Below are positions 49,996-58,421 of a DNA stretch of 64,000 nucleotides, piece by piece. Location: the NCBI GenBank assembly GCA_041394245.1, contig JAWKIR010000002.1, positions 2,666,001 to 2,730,000 of the forward strand, written 5' to 3'. Numbering within the stretch: the first letter of the stretch is position 1; each line of letters opens with the position of its first letter. The DNA is from Acidimicrobiales bacterium. GTDB lineage: Bacteria; Actinomycetota; Acidimicrobiia; Acidimicrobiales; Aldehydirespiratoraceae. The notes under the pieces are model-generated. The model made no database searches. It was not told the DNA's origin and saw only the letters and a program-made list of their open reading frames with translations. The position numbers and the translations under genes are program-made.

Positions 49996-51759
49996 ATGTC
50001 CCTCCGGAAGTTGCTGCCGATACTGACGTGGGCGCCTCGCTACGAAGGCCGCGACCTCCGCAGTGACCTGACCGCGGGCCTCACCGTCGGCGCGATGCTG
50101 GTGCCGCAGGCGATGGCGTATGCGTTGCTCGCCGGTCTTCCCCCCGAAGTCGGCCTCTATGCCGCGACGATCCCGGTGATCGTCTACGCGCTGTTCGGCA
50201 CCTCCCGTCAGCTCGCCGTTGGCCCGGTCGCGATCGTCTCCCTGCTCACCGCCTCGGCGTTGGCTCCTCTGGTGGAGGAGGGGACGGCCGGCTATCTCGG
50301 CGCCGCAGCACTCCTGGCGGTCATGGTCGGCATCGTCCACATCGTCCTCGGCGCCGGTCGACTCGGCTTCCTGGTGAACTTCCTGTCGCATTCGGTGCTC
50401 GTCGGGTTCACGGCTGCGGCCGCGATCATCATCGGCTTCTCCCAGGCCAAGCACATCTTCGGCATCTCGACCGCACGCAAGGACCAGTTCTACGAAACGG
50501 TCCTGGAGTTCTTCGACAATGTGGGCGACACCAACTCGACCACGTTGATCCTCGGCGGGACGGCGCTCCTCTCGTTGTTCCTCTTCAAGCGCTTCGCCCC
50601 CCGGGTGCCCGCGGCCCTGGTCGTCGTGGTCGGGTCGATCCTGGCAGTCGAACTCTTCGACCTCGAGGCGCGAGGGGTCAAGGTCGTCGGTGACATCCCC
50701 GATTCGCTGCCCGCCTTCGGGCTCCCCGACTTCAGTGGATCGCTCGTCGCCGATCTGGCGGCCGCTGCGATGGTCATCACGCTGGTGGGGTTCATGGAGT
50801 CGATCGCCGTGGCCAAGGTGTACGCCCGTCGTCACCGCTACGACGTCGACGCCAACCGCGAATTGATCGGGCTCGGTGCCGCCAACGTGGCCGCCGGATT
50901 CTTCGGTGGCTATCCGGTCACGGGCGGGTTCTCCCGCACTGCGGTCAACGACACGGCGGGGGCCCGCACGCCGTTGGCGTCGTTGATCACCGCCGGCATC
51001 GTCCTCGCGACGATCGCGTTCCTCACGCCGTTCTTCGCGTCGCTGCCCGACGCAGCATTGGGTGCGATCATCATCATGGCGGTCATCGGCCTCGTCGATG
51101 TCGGCGAGATGCGCCATATCGCCCGGGTCAAGAAGACCGATCTGATCGGGCTCGCTGTCGCCTTCGTGGCGACGCTGGCCCTCGGGATCGAAGTCGGCAT
51201 TCTCGTCGCCGTCGTCGCATCGATGCTGGTCGTGTTCGCTCGCATGTCGATGCCGCACAGCGCGGTGCTCGGCCATGTCGCCGGGACAACGAGCTATCGC
51301 AATGTCGAGCGCTTCCCGGAAGCGCGGACCGTCGACGGGATCCACATCGTGCGCGTCGACGCGGCGCTCTCGTTCGTGAACGCGCTCAACGTCAAGAAGC
51401 TCCTGCTCGGCGCGGCGGATGCGATGACGGACGCGCCACGGGTCCTCGTGCTCGACGCGTCGGGCATCAACGATCTCGACGCAACCGGGGCCGAGATGCT
51501 CGACGAACTCCTCGTCGAGATGGACGACCGCGGGGTCGGTTTCCATCTCTGCGATGTCAAGGGACCGGTTCGCGATGTCCTTCGCAACGCCGGTCTGTGG
51601 GAACGGTTGGGGGATCGCGTCCACACCTCGACCAACGACGCCGTCGCCGCGATCGTGGCGGACCGCCCGGGTCCGGCCGACCAACGCACCCACGGCATCG
51701 ACGAACGTGAAACCGCCGGCGTCCCTGCCGGCACTGACCAGGAAAGCAGCGTGAGATGA
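49996..51759 (+). CDS. SulP-family anion transporter with STAS domain
   Basis: 587 aa. The SulP core with 12-14 TM segments covers about 1-420: DLTAGLTVGAMLVPQAMAYALLAGLPPEVGLYAATIPVIVYALFGTSRQLAVGPVAIVSLL, GFSQAKHIFGI, NRELIGLGAANVAAGFFGGYPVTGGFSRTAVN. The C-terminal STAS domain (about 440-560) has VLVLDASGINDLDATGAEML. Such proteins carry sulfate, bicarbonate or other anions; next to persulfide genes, export or import of sulfate or sulfite is plausible. It overlaps the rhodanese gene by ATGA. Confidence 0.94.
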   Translation: MSLRKLLPILTWAPRYEGRDLRSDLTAGLTVGAMLVPQAMAYALLAGLPPEVGLYAATIPVIVYALFGTSRQLAVGPVAIVSLLTASALAPLVEEGTAGYLGAAALLAVMVGIVHIVLGAGRLGFLVNFLSHSVLVGFTAAAAIIIGFSQAKHIFGISTARKDQFYETVLEFFDNVGDTNSTTLILGGTALLSLFLFKRFAPRVPAALVVVVGSILAVELFDLEARGVKVVGDIPDSLPAFGLPDFSGSLVADLAAAAMVITLVGFMESIAVAKVYARRHRYDVDANRELIGLGAANVAAGFFGGYPVTGGFSRTAVNDTAGARTPLASLITAGIVLATIAFLTPFFASLPDAALGAIIIMAVIGLVDVGEMRHIARVKKTDLIGLAVAFVATLALGIEVGILVAVVASMLVVFARMSMPHSAVLGHVAGTTSYRNVERFPEARTVDGIHIVRVDAALSFVNALNVKKLLLGAADAMTDAPRVLVLDASGINDLDATGAEMLDELLVEMDDRGVGFHLCDVKGPVRDVLRNAGLWERLGDRVHTSTNDAVAAIVADRPGPADQRTHGIDERETAGVPAGTDQESSVR

Positions 51760-52052
51760 CCTACACCGATGAACCGGTGAACGACTTCCGACAGGTGGTG
51801 GGAACGAGCGGCCAACTCATCGACGTGCGCGAGCCGTCGGAGTTCTCGGAAGGAACCCTTCCCGGAGCGACCAACATCCCACTCGGTGAACTTCCGAGCA
51901 GGCTCGGTGAGCTCGACACCGAGCGCCGCGTGGTGCTGCTCTGCCGTAGCGGCGGCCGCAGTGCGAACGCCGCGGCGTTCCTGGCCAACGCCGGATTCGC
52001 CGACGTCGTCAATCTCGCCGGCGGCATGCTCGCCGTCGACCCGTCGCACTAG
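51756..52052 (+). CDS. single-domain rhodanese
   Basis: 98 aa. LIDVREPSEFSEGTLPGATNIPLGEL, then active-site loop VVLLCRSGGRSANAAAFLANAGF with catalytic Cys (about 67), and VVNLAGGM. It carries persulfide sulfur between thiols. Coupled to the SulP gene, 52 bp before the persulfide dioxygenase fusion. The short N-terminus and lack of a signal place it in the cytoplasm. Confidence 0.93.
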   Translation: MTYTDEPVNDFRQVVGTSGQLIDVREPSEFSEGTLPGATNIPLGELPSRLGELDTERRVVLLCRSGGRSANAAAFLANAGFADVVNLAGGMLAVDPSH

Positions 52053-52071
52053 ATACCCCATAGGGTATAAT
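52053..52071 (+). promoter_or_regulatory. CsoR-type operator and -10 of persulfide dioxygenase gene
   Basis: A perfect inverted repeat ATACCC-CATA-GGGTAT (52053-52068) overlaps a consensus -10 TATAAT (52066-52071). It matches the operator at 49943-49956 in arm sequence and spacer length, so the single-cysteine CsoR-family repressor at 49687 probably controls both. Confidence 0.75.
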
Positions 52072-52104
52072 GATCCCATCGGCAACCTCGAAAGGAACCC
52101 GACC

Positions 52105-53484
52105 ATGAAGTTCGTCCAGTACTACCTCGACTGCCTCTCACAGGCGTCGTACCTCATCGGCGACGAGACCACCGGGCGTGCCGTGGTGGTCGACCCCCGA
52201 CGCGACATCGACGAGTACGTCAGAGATGCCCAGGCTGCGGGCCTCACGATCGAGCTGGTCGTCGAGACCCACTTCCACGCCGACTTCCTCTCCGGCCACC
52301 TCGAGCTGGCGAACGCGACCGGTGCCGAGATCGCCTTCTCGTCCGTGGCGGAGACCGAGTTCCCCTCCCGCAAGCTGGAGGACGGTGAGCGCCTCTCGTT
52401 GGGTGAGGTCGAACTCGAGTTCCTGCACACTCCCGGCCACACACCCGAATCGTTGAGCATCGTCGTGTACGAACACGCCGACGACGAGACGCCGTTCGGC
52501 GTCCTCACCGGCGACACGCTGTTCATCGGCGACGTCGGTCGCCCCGACCTCCTGGCGTCGATCGGCTTCACCCGCGACGAGCTCGCCGACAAGCTCTACG
52601 ACAGCCTGCACGAGAAGCTGCTGCCGCTACCCGACGCGACCCGGGTCTACCCGGCCCACGGCGCCGGCTCGGCCTGCGGCAAGAACCTGTCGACCGAGAC
52701 GTCGTCGACGATGGGCGAACAACGCAGGAGCAACTACGCGCTCCTCGCACCCGACCGGCAGACGTTCATCGATCTCGTCACCGAGGGACAACCCCCCGCC
52801 CCCGACTACTTCATCTACGACGCCGTGCTCAACCGTGAGGACCGGCCGCTGCTCGACGAGACCGCCCGCCCGGCCGCACTCGACCTCGCCGCATTCGACG
52901 AGTTCCGCGACGGCGGCGCGATGGTCATCGACGGTCGCGATCCGGAGGACTTCGGGCTCGGCCACCTCGTCGGCTCGGTCAATGTCGGCCTCAACGGTCG
53001 CTACGCGGAGTTCGCCGGTTCGGTCGTGCCGTCCGATGTCGACATCCTCCTGGTCGTCGACGACGGCTTCGAACTCGAAGCCAAGAACCGGCTGGCCCGG
53101 ATCGGGTTCGATCGGGTCGTCGGCTACCTCGAGCACCCACTCGAGGTCATGGCGAACAATCCCGACCGGGTCCAGCGTGCGTCGCGGATGACCGCCGTCG
53201 AGTTCGAGGCCCGCAAGGCCGACATCGAGGGGCTGCAGCTCGTGGACATCCGGAACCCCGGCGAGTTCGCGCTGGGCTCGATCGAGGGTGCGCTGACCCT
53301 TCCCGTTGGGCAGCTCCCCGCCCGGCTCCACGAACTCGACCCGGATCGTCCGACGGTCGTGTTCTGCGCCGGGGGCTATCGGTCCTCGGTCGGCGCCAGC
53401 GTGTTGCGTCAGGCCGGGTTCGCCGACGTCTCCGACATCCTCGGTGGCTACGGCGCGTGGCTCGAGTTGTTGCCGTCGGCGTAG
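52105..53484 (+). CDS. persulfide dioxygenase-rhodanese fusion (ETHE1-like)
   Basis: 459 aa with AAAGGAAC upstream. The metallo-beta-lactamase-fold dioxygenase (1-240) has ETHFHADFLSGH, HTPGHTPESLS, LTGDTLFIGDVGRPDLL and YPAHGAGSACGKNLS, the ETHE1 iron and glutathione-persulfide pocket pattern. Two rhodanese domains follow. The first (about 265-350, MVIDGRDPEDFGLGHLVGSVNVGL) has no Cys in its loop (LLVVDDGFE); the second (about 365-455) has VVFCAGGYRSSVGASVL with catalytic Cys. It oxidises low-molecular-weight persulfides to sulfite, which the rhodanese can turn to thiosulfate (family knowledge). Controlled by the operator at 52053. Confidence 0.93.
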   Translation: MKFVQYYLDCLSQASYLIGDETTGRAVVVDPRRDIDEYVRDAQAAGLTIELVVETHFHADFLSGHLELANATGAEIAFSSVAETEFPSRKLEDGERLSLGEVELEFLHTPGHTPESLSIVVYEHADDETPFGVLTGDTLFIGDVGRPDLLASIGFTRDELADKLYDSLHEKLLPLPDATRVYPAHGAGSACGKNLSTETSSTMGEQRRSNYALLAPDRQTFIDLVTEGQPPAPDYFIYDAVLNREDRPLLDETARPAALDLAAFDEFRDGGAMVIDGRDPEDFGLGHLVGSVNVGLNGRYAEFAGSVVPSDVDILLVVDDGFELEAKNRLARIGFDRVVGYLEHPLEVMANNPDRVQRASRMTAVEFEARKADIEGLQLVDIRNPGEFALGSIEGALTLPVGQLPARLHELDPDRPTVVFCAGGYRSSVGASVLRQAGFADVSDILGGYGAWLELLPSA

Positions 53485-53497
53485 GCCTGGGCTGCGG

Positions 53498-54103
53498 TCA
53501 GCGACGCGCGACGACCTGGACGACGGCGCCGTCGCCGGTGTGGCCCGAGCCTTCGACGACCCGCCGAACGATCTCCCGGCCGACCTCGAAGGTGAGGTCG
53601 ATCAGCTCTTCGCGAAGCCCTTCGAGCGTCATCGTGAGCTCCGGGACGGGTGGACCGCCGGTTCCCCGTCCGATCTGGTCCGGGGTGTAGGCCTCGAGGA
53701 CGAGCACGCCTCCCGGTCGCAGCGCGACGGCGATGCCTGCATGAATGCGCCGACGGATGTCGGGAGGAGTGTGGGCGAAGATCGACACGATGATGTCCCA
53801 CCGTTCGGTCCCGAGGTCGAAGTCGGCCAGGTCGGCGACGACGGTGGTGAGGTCGACGCCGCGCTCGTCGGCGAGGCGGGCCGCCTTGCTCATGCCGGCC
53901 CGAGTGAGGTCGACCGAGGTCACCCGGTGACCGAGGGACGCGAGGTACACGCCGTTGCGGCCTTCACCGTCGGCGAGACACAGCACGTCGCCGGGGGCGA
54001 CGTCGGCCACTGACTCGACCAGGAAGTCGTTGGGCTCGGTGCCGTACACGAAGTCGTCGCCGCCGTAGCGGCCCTCCCACATCTCGGCCGGTGTCGAGCT
54101 CAC
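53498..54103 (-). CDS. class I methyltransferase (TehB/TPMT-like)
   Basis: 201 aa from GTG 54103. W-E-x-R-Y motif MWEGRYGGDDFVYGTEPNDFLVESV, then CLADGEGRNGVYLASLGHRVTSVDLTRAGMSKAARLA (SAM site, with GEGRN) and VSIFAHTPPDIRRRIHAGIAVALRPGGVLVLEAYTPDQ. This class methylates small soft nucleophiles such as thiols, selenide or tellurite, which fits the neighbouring sulfur genes. It starts inside the stop of the rhodanese lipoprotein gene (GTGA). Confidence 0.88.
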   Translation of the reverse strand: MSSTPAEMWEGRYGGDDFVYGTEPNDFLVESVADVAPGDVLCLADGEGRNGVYLASLGHRVTSVDLTRAGMSKAARLADERGVDLTTVVADLADFDLGTERWDIIVSIFAHTPPDIRRRIHAGIAVALRPGGVLVLEAYTPDQIGRGTGGPPVPELTMTLEGLREELIDLTFEVGREIVRRVVEGSGHTGDGAVVQVVARR

Positions 54104-54552
54104 TGGGTGACCGTGGGCAGGCCCGCGTCGAGCCACGACATGATGCCGCCGTCGACGTCGGCAACATCGCTGAACCCGAGTTCCTCCATGATCGCGACGG
54201 TCTGGCCGCTGCGGTTCCCCGAGCGGCAGTAGACGAGGTACGGCACGTCGGGATCGAGCTCGGCGATCCGGTCGGCGAAGTCGTCCAGGTAGAAGTCGAT
54301 CATGCGGGCACCTTCGAGGTGGCCCTCGGCGAACTCCTCGGGCGTGCGCACGTCGAGGATGATCAGGCCGTCGGGCGCGCTGTTCTGGAGGTCGACGCCT
54401 TCCTGCACCGAGACGAGACGCACCCCTCGGCCATCACCCTGTCCGGACGCACCGTCGCCGGAAGAGCTGTCTCCCGAGGAGCTGCCGCAGCCGGCGGCGA
54501 CGAGCAGTGCGAGCCCGAGGGGGAGGAGGATCAGTCGCAGGGTTCGAGTCAT
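54100..54552 (-). CDS. rhodanese-domain lipoprotein
   Basis: 150 aa. Signal LRLILLPLGLALLVAAGCGSS with lipobox AAGC, a Ser/Gly linker, then rhodanese: LIILDVRTPEEFAEGHLEGARMIDFYLDDFADRIAELD and active loop YLVYCRSGNRSGQTVAIMEELGF with Cys (about 109). It acts outside the membrane. First gene of the pair with the methyltransferase. Confidence 0.92.
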   Translation of the reverse strand: MTRTLRLILLPLGLALLVAAGCGSSSGDSSSGDGASGQGDGRGVRLVSVQEGVDLQNSAPDGLIILDVRTPEEFAEGHLEGARMIDFYLDDFADRIAELDPDVPYLVYCRSGNRSGQTVAIMEELGFSDVADVDGGIMSWLDAGLPTVTQ

Positions 54553-54634
54553 CCCTCGTACCCTGATCGCCGTGTTCGGGCGGTGCCAAGTCGTCGGCGT
54601 CGGCGTTGTGTCGACGTGGCGTGGGTGCCCGATC

Positions 54635-55654
54635 TCAACCGGGGCGTCCGCTGCGACCCTGGATGCCGGCGACCGACTGACGGTCGCCCAGCACGATGAT
54701 GATGTCGCCGGTGCCGAGCACCCCCTCGAAGCTCCGGGGACTCGAGAAGTCGTGGCCTCCGGTCGGACGATGGGCGACCACCACGACCCCGTGTCGGGAC
54801 TCGGTCTCCACGACGGTGCAACCGACCAGCGGTGAGCCTTCGAGGATCTCGACCTCGGTGAGTTCGACCTGGTCCGACTCTGTCGAGAACACCTGGTCGA
54901 GATAGGCGCTCGTGTTCGGCCGCAACGCGGCGGTGGCGAGTCGAGCCCCTGCCATCTCGTAGGGCTCGACCACGGTGTGGAGGTGCATCGCTCGCAGCTT
55001 GTGGGCATTGGCCGTCTCGTTGGCCCGACTGACGATCCTCACGTCGGCATTGAGCTGCTGGGCCGAGACGGCGAGGAAGAGGTTGGATGCATCCGAGGAG
55101 AGTCCGGCGACGAGGGCTTCGGCGTGCCCGATCCCCGCTCGGCGCAGCACGTCGTCGGAGGTGGCGTCGCCGACGATGCTCGGATGGGGACAATCGGCGA
55201 GCTTGTCGACCGACGTGTCGATCACGACGATCTCGCCGCCGAGCCCGTGAGCTCGGCGTGCCACGGCCTGACCGACCCGGCCGTAGCCGCAGATGATGAC
55301 GTGGCCCCGCAGGGCCGAGATCTGTCGTTGCATTCGTCTCTCCCGGAACACGCCAGCTCGTTGGTCGACCATGGTCTCGATCATCACCCCGGCCGCGAAC
55401 ACCGCGGCGCTCGCCCCGACGAGTACCAACCCGAGGGTGAACCAGCGGTAGGCGGCCGTCGGGTCGCCGTCGGACGTGATCTCCCCGAACCCCACCGTCG
55501 TCACGGTGATGCCCGTCTGGTAGATCGCGTCGGCGAAGGTGAGGCCGAGGATCATGTAGCCGACGGTGCCGACCGTGAGCACGAGAACGAGGAGGCCGAC
55601 GGCCCACTGTCTGCGCTGCGATTCCGTGGGTCCGCCCCGTCCGACGCTGGTCAC
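54635..55654 (-). CDS. two-TM potassium channel with RCK/TrkA domains
   Basis: 339 aa from GTG 55654. TM1 (AVGLLVLVLTVGTVGYMILGL), pore helix and selectivity filter TVTTVGFGEI (about 51-60), TM2 (WFTLGLVLVGASAAVFAAGVMIETMV), RCK-N domain HVIICGYGRVGQAVARRAHGLGGEIVVIDTSVDKL (GxGxxG, about 117) and a TrkA-C-like end (VEILEGSPLVGCTVVETESRHGVVVVAHRP). It gates potassium flux by nucleotide or ion binding. It ends beside the cyclase gene (25-bp gap, same strand), so cotranscription with that gene is possible. Confidence 0.92.
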   Translation of the reverse strand: MTSVGRGGPTESQRRQWAVGLLVLVLTVGTVGYMILGLTFADAIYQTGITVTTVGFGEITSDGDPTAAYRWFTLGLVLVGASAAVFAAGVMIETMVDQRAGVFRERRMQRQISALRGHVIICGYGRVGQAVARRAHGLGGEIVVIDTSVDKLADCPHPSIVGDATSDDVLRRAGIGHAEALVAGLSSDASNLFLAVSAQQLNADVRIVSRANETANAHKLRAMHLHTVVEPYEMAGARLATAALRPNTSAYLDQVFSTESDQVELTEVEILEGSPLVGCTVVETESRHGVVVVAHRPTGGHDFSSPRSFEGVLGTGDIIIVLGDRQSVAGIQGRSGRPG

Positions 55655-55679
55655 GCCCGGAAGACTCCCACAGGTGGCC

Positions 55680-57431
55680 TCAGCGGCGCAGCACGTACAT
55701 CGGGAACGCGCCGTAGTCCTTGGCCGTCGGGACGTGCCCGACGTATTCGAGCCGGGCGCCGTCGATCCCGTCGAGTGCCACCAGCGCCGCGAAGTGTTCG
55801 GTCACGTACACCTCGCCGGGAGGGGTGCCCGGTTCGATCCTGGCGGCCCGGGTGACGTGGGTGCCGTAGTAGGTCGGCTCGTCGTTCACGTAGTCGTAGC
55901 CGTCGAACACCGGTCCGGCATGGCCGCCGATGCGGGCGGTGAGCCCGGGCATGCCGAGGGGCTCGCGCATCGCGCGGAGCTCCTCCTGGAGCGCCAGCGC
56001 GAGGCGGGCGGCGTCGGACGCCCGGTCCATGACCAGATAGATCGCGTCGCCCCAGGTGTTGCGATAGTCGACGGCCCCGCCGAACGTGTCGATGACACGG
56101 GCGAGGCGGGCCATGACCTTCTCGAAGAAGGCAGGAAGCTCGTCCTCGCCGAGCGCGCTGAAGCCCTTGACGTCGGCGAACAGCATCGCCTTGATGGTCC
56201 GTGGCCGCGACCCGTCGACAGGGGCGGGATTCGGGTCCGTCGTGACGGGTGTCAGGCGATCGCGGGGGAGGTCGATGACCGTGGTGGCGTGACCGGTCCG
56301 GGCCCAGCGGGCGACGGCCGCCCCGGTACCCGCCTCGCCGTCGTTCTCGACGCCGTCCCAGAGCGCGATCTGGAACGCCTCGGAGCCGAGATGCTCGGCC
56401 CTCGCCAGTGCGAAACCCATGGCGAGCTGGTCGGCATACCCGAACATCGTCTCGTCGGGCAGGGCCACGGTGGTCTCGGTGACGATGCTGCTCGCCGCCG
56501 CGAGTGCCGCGTCGAAACGCGTCAGCCAGCCCGGTCCGCCCGGACGGACCGACCTCGCGACGAACGCCTCGACCGGGCAGGGGAGGACGGCGTGGACCTC
56601 GATCCCCAACCCGAGTGCTGCCTCGACGACGAGGAGGTCGGAACCGCAGGCCAGCGAACCGTGCACCGCACCCACGTTGCGCTCGCGCAACTCGTCGGCG
56701 ATGCGTTCGCGCAGCTCGTCCTCGGGCCCTGACGCGAACATGTGTCCCGAGTAGTGGGCGACCGACGGCACCGGCAATGCGTCGAGCAGCCCGAGGTCCA
56801 TGTCGGCCTCGCGGGCCACCAGGGCGAGCTGGCGTTTGGTCGTCGATCGCATCGACCAGTCGGCGCCCATCGCGGCGGCGGCCGCGAGGGCATGGGCGGC
56901 GTCGTCGCCTCGACCGAGTAGGAGCAGCGCTTCGGCCCGGGTCGCCGTCGACCAGTAGTCGCCGTCGCCGTTGTCATCACCGAGGACCGAGAGCGCCCTG
57001 GCCGCGTGGGTCTGTGAGGCGTCGTGGTCACCGGCGATCAGCAGCATGGTTGCGGCGTTGACGAGGGCGTAGCTGCTCGTTGCGTCGATCGCGACATACG
57101 CGGCGGCGGCCTCACGGGCGAGCGTGCGCCGGCTGCTTCCGGTGGCCGCGAGCGCTCTGTCCTTCACGAGCCGGGCCTGCAGGGCGAGCACGTCGTCGCG
57201 CAGCGCCGGTGGCGCCCCCGCCGCCCGGTCGACGAGGCGGGCATCGTCGAGCAGCTGTTGCGCACGATCGGGTGCACCGCAGCGGGCCAGGGCGAGCCCG
57301 GTGAGCCAGACGGTCTCGACGTCGGCGCCATCGGGTTCGTCGCCGATGCTGCGATGACCCATGTCGGCGGCAGCCAGGAACTCGCCGCGGGCCATCAGCC
57401 CTCGAATCTGTTCGGCGACGGCATCGGTCAT
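55680..57431 (-). CDS. TRAFs-binding / SLOG-like / class III nucleotide cyclase fusion
   Basis: 583 aa. Residues 1-205 are a TPR-like TRAFs-binding domain (YALVNAATMLLIAGDHDASQTHAARAL, DYWSTATRAEALLLLGRGDDAAHAL, STTKRQLALVA). Residues about 220-400 look like a SLOG nucleotide-sensing domain (VAHYSGHMFASGPEDELRERIADELRERNVGAVHGSLACGSDLLVVEAALGLG, then VHAVLPCPVEAFVARSVRPGGPGWLTRF). Residues 410-583 are a class III cyclase: MLFADVKGFSALGEDELPAFFEKV (metal Asp about 414) and RNTWGDAIYLVMDRASDAARLAL (second Asp). The transition-state segment reads YYGTHVTRAARIEP, with Thr where adenylyl cyclases have Asn; the Arg is kept. Divergent from a SLATT-like and a TIR gene. Confidence 0.85.
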   Translation of the reverse strand: MTDAVAEQIRGLMARGEFLAAADMGHRSIGDEPDGADVETVWLTGLALARCGAPDRAQQLLDDARLVDRAAGAPPALRDDVLALQARLVKDRALAATGSSRRTLAREAAAAYVAIDATSSYALVNAATMLLIAGDHDASQTHAARALSVLGDDNGDGDYWSTATRAEALLLLGRGDDAAHALAAAAAMGADWSMRSTTKRQLALVAREADMDLGLLDALPVPSVAHYSGHMFASGPEDELRERIADELRERNVGAVHGSLACGSDLLVVEAALGLGIEVHAVLPCPVEAFVARSVRPGGPGWLTRFDAALAAASSIVTETTVALPDETMFGYADQLAMGFALARAEHLGSEAFQIALWDGVENDGEAGTGAAVARWARTGHATTVIDLPRDRLTPVTTDPNPAPVDGSRPRTIKAMLFADVKGFSALGEDELPAFFEKVMARLARVIDTFGGAVDYRNTWGDAIYLVMDRASDAARLALALQEELRAMREPLGMPGLTARIGGHAGPVFDGYDYVNDEPTYYGTHVTRAARIEPGTPPGEVYVTEHFAALVALDGIDGARLEYVGHVPTAKDYGAFPMYVLRR

Positions 57432-57438
57432 CGAGCGA

Positions 57439-57489
57439 TGGTAGATCGTTCGGCTCGGAGAGTCCGCGGTTGACCCGCTGGGCTACCGT
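57439..57489. promoter_or_regulatory. bidirectional promoter between cyclase and SLATT/TIR genes
   Basis: Only 66 bp separate the two start codons. On the minus strand TACCAT (57444-57439) is 7 nt before ATG 57431; on the plus strand TACCGT (57484-57489) is 8 nt before ATG 57498. Both spacings fit leaderless messages, so cyclase and putative effectors would start from back-to-back promoters. Confidence 0.5.
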
Positions 57490-57497
57490 GTGCCGCC

Positions 57498-58409
57498 ATG
57501 AGCGAGGTGCCCCATTCCGGGTTCGGCGATGCCGATCTTCCTGCCCTCTTCGGCGCGGCCGACGCCGCGGCGATCGTGGGTCAGCGCACGTTCCTCGGTC
57601 AGACCCGACTGCAGCTCGGGATGCTACTGCTGGGAGCGACGGCCGGCGTCTCCGTGCAGGTCTTCGACATTCCCGAACTCGCCTACGTGGGCGTCGCCGC
57701 CTACATCGTGCTCGTCATCATGAGGGTCAACCTCAAGCTCACGTCGATGGATCGGGTCTGGTACGAGAACCGCCTGATCGCGGAGTCGGTGCGGAGTCTT
57801 GCGTGGCGCTACGCCGTCGGCGGGGCGCCGTTCGGACATGAGCCGTCCAGCGACGACGACGAGGTCGCCGACCCCGACGACGTGTTGCGCACGCGTATCG
57901 CCGGTCTGCTCGGCGACGTTTCCCACGTCCCCATTCCCGACCCGAGGAAGGGGACCGAACAGATCACTCGACCCATGCGTGAACTCCGCGCTGCGCCACT
58001 CGACGTCCGCCGCAGGGTCTATGACGACAATCGACTCACCGGGCAGCTGATCTGGTACGCCGACAAGGCGAAGGCCAACGCCCGGAAGCAGGCGAGGGTC
58101 GACACCGTGTTCGTCGTGGCCAGCGGGGCCGCGGTGTTCTTCGGTCTGCTCCAGGCGCTCGGCACCATCGACGTGAATCTGCTCGGGTTGGCCGGCATGC
58201 TCGCCGCGGTCGTGACCACCTGGGCTGCCACGAACAAGTTCTCGGAGCAGGCGCGTGGTTACGCGATGGCCGCCCACCAACTGACCCTGGCCCGCACGAT
58301 CATCGATCACCAGCAATCCGAACAGCAGTGGGCCGTCTTCGTGAACGACTCCGAGGACGCCATCTCCCGCGAACACACGAGCTGGCGAGTCGCCCGGGCG
58401 CAGAAGTAG
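57498..58409 (+). CDS. SLATT-like (DUF4231) membrane protein, candidate effector
   Basis: 303 aa. Two TM hairpins: about 39-77 (LQLGMLLLGATAGVSVQVF, LAYVGVAAYIVLVIMRVNL) and about 207-245 (TVFVVASGAAVFFGLLQALG, LLGLAGMLAAVVTTWAAT). The text between is soluble and helical. RLTGQLIWYADKAKANARKQAR before the second hairpin and the late motif EDAISREHTSWRVAR are typical of DUF4231/SLATT proteins, which are predicted pore-forming effectors in nucleotide-signal conflict systems. It lies 12 bp upstream of the TIR gene and divergent from the cyclase. Confidence 0.78.
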   Translation: MSEVPHSGFGDADLPALFGAADAAAIVGQRTFLGQTRLQLGMLLLGATAGVSVQVFDIPELAYVGVAAYIVLVIMRVNLKLTSMDRVWYENRLIAESVRSLAWRYAVGGAPFGHEPSSDDDEVADPDDVLRTRIAGLLGDVSHVPIPDPRKGTEQITRPMRELRAAPLDVRRRVYDDNRLTGQLIWYADKAKANARKQARVDTVFVVASGAAVFFGLLQALGTIDVNLLGLAGMLAAVVTTWAATNKFSEQARGYAMAAHQLTLARTIIDHQQSEQQWAVFVNDSEDAISREHTSWRVARAQK

Positions 58410-58421
58410 GTTCGGCCGTTC

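Noticed and set aside
49948..51693. A 581-codon open frame antisense to the SulP gene
   Set aside because: Highly charged, repetitive shadow sequence; the plus strand encodes a complete SulP-STAS protein.
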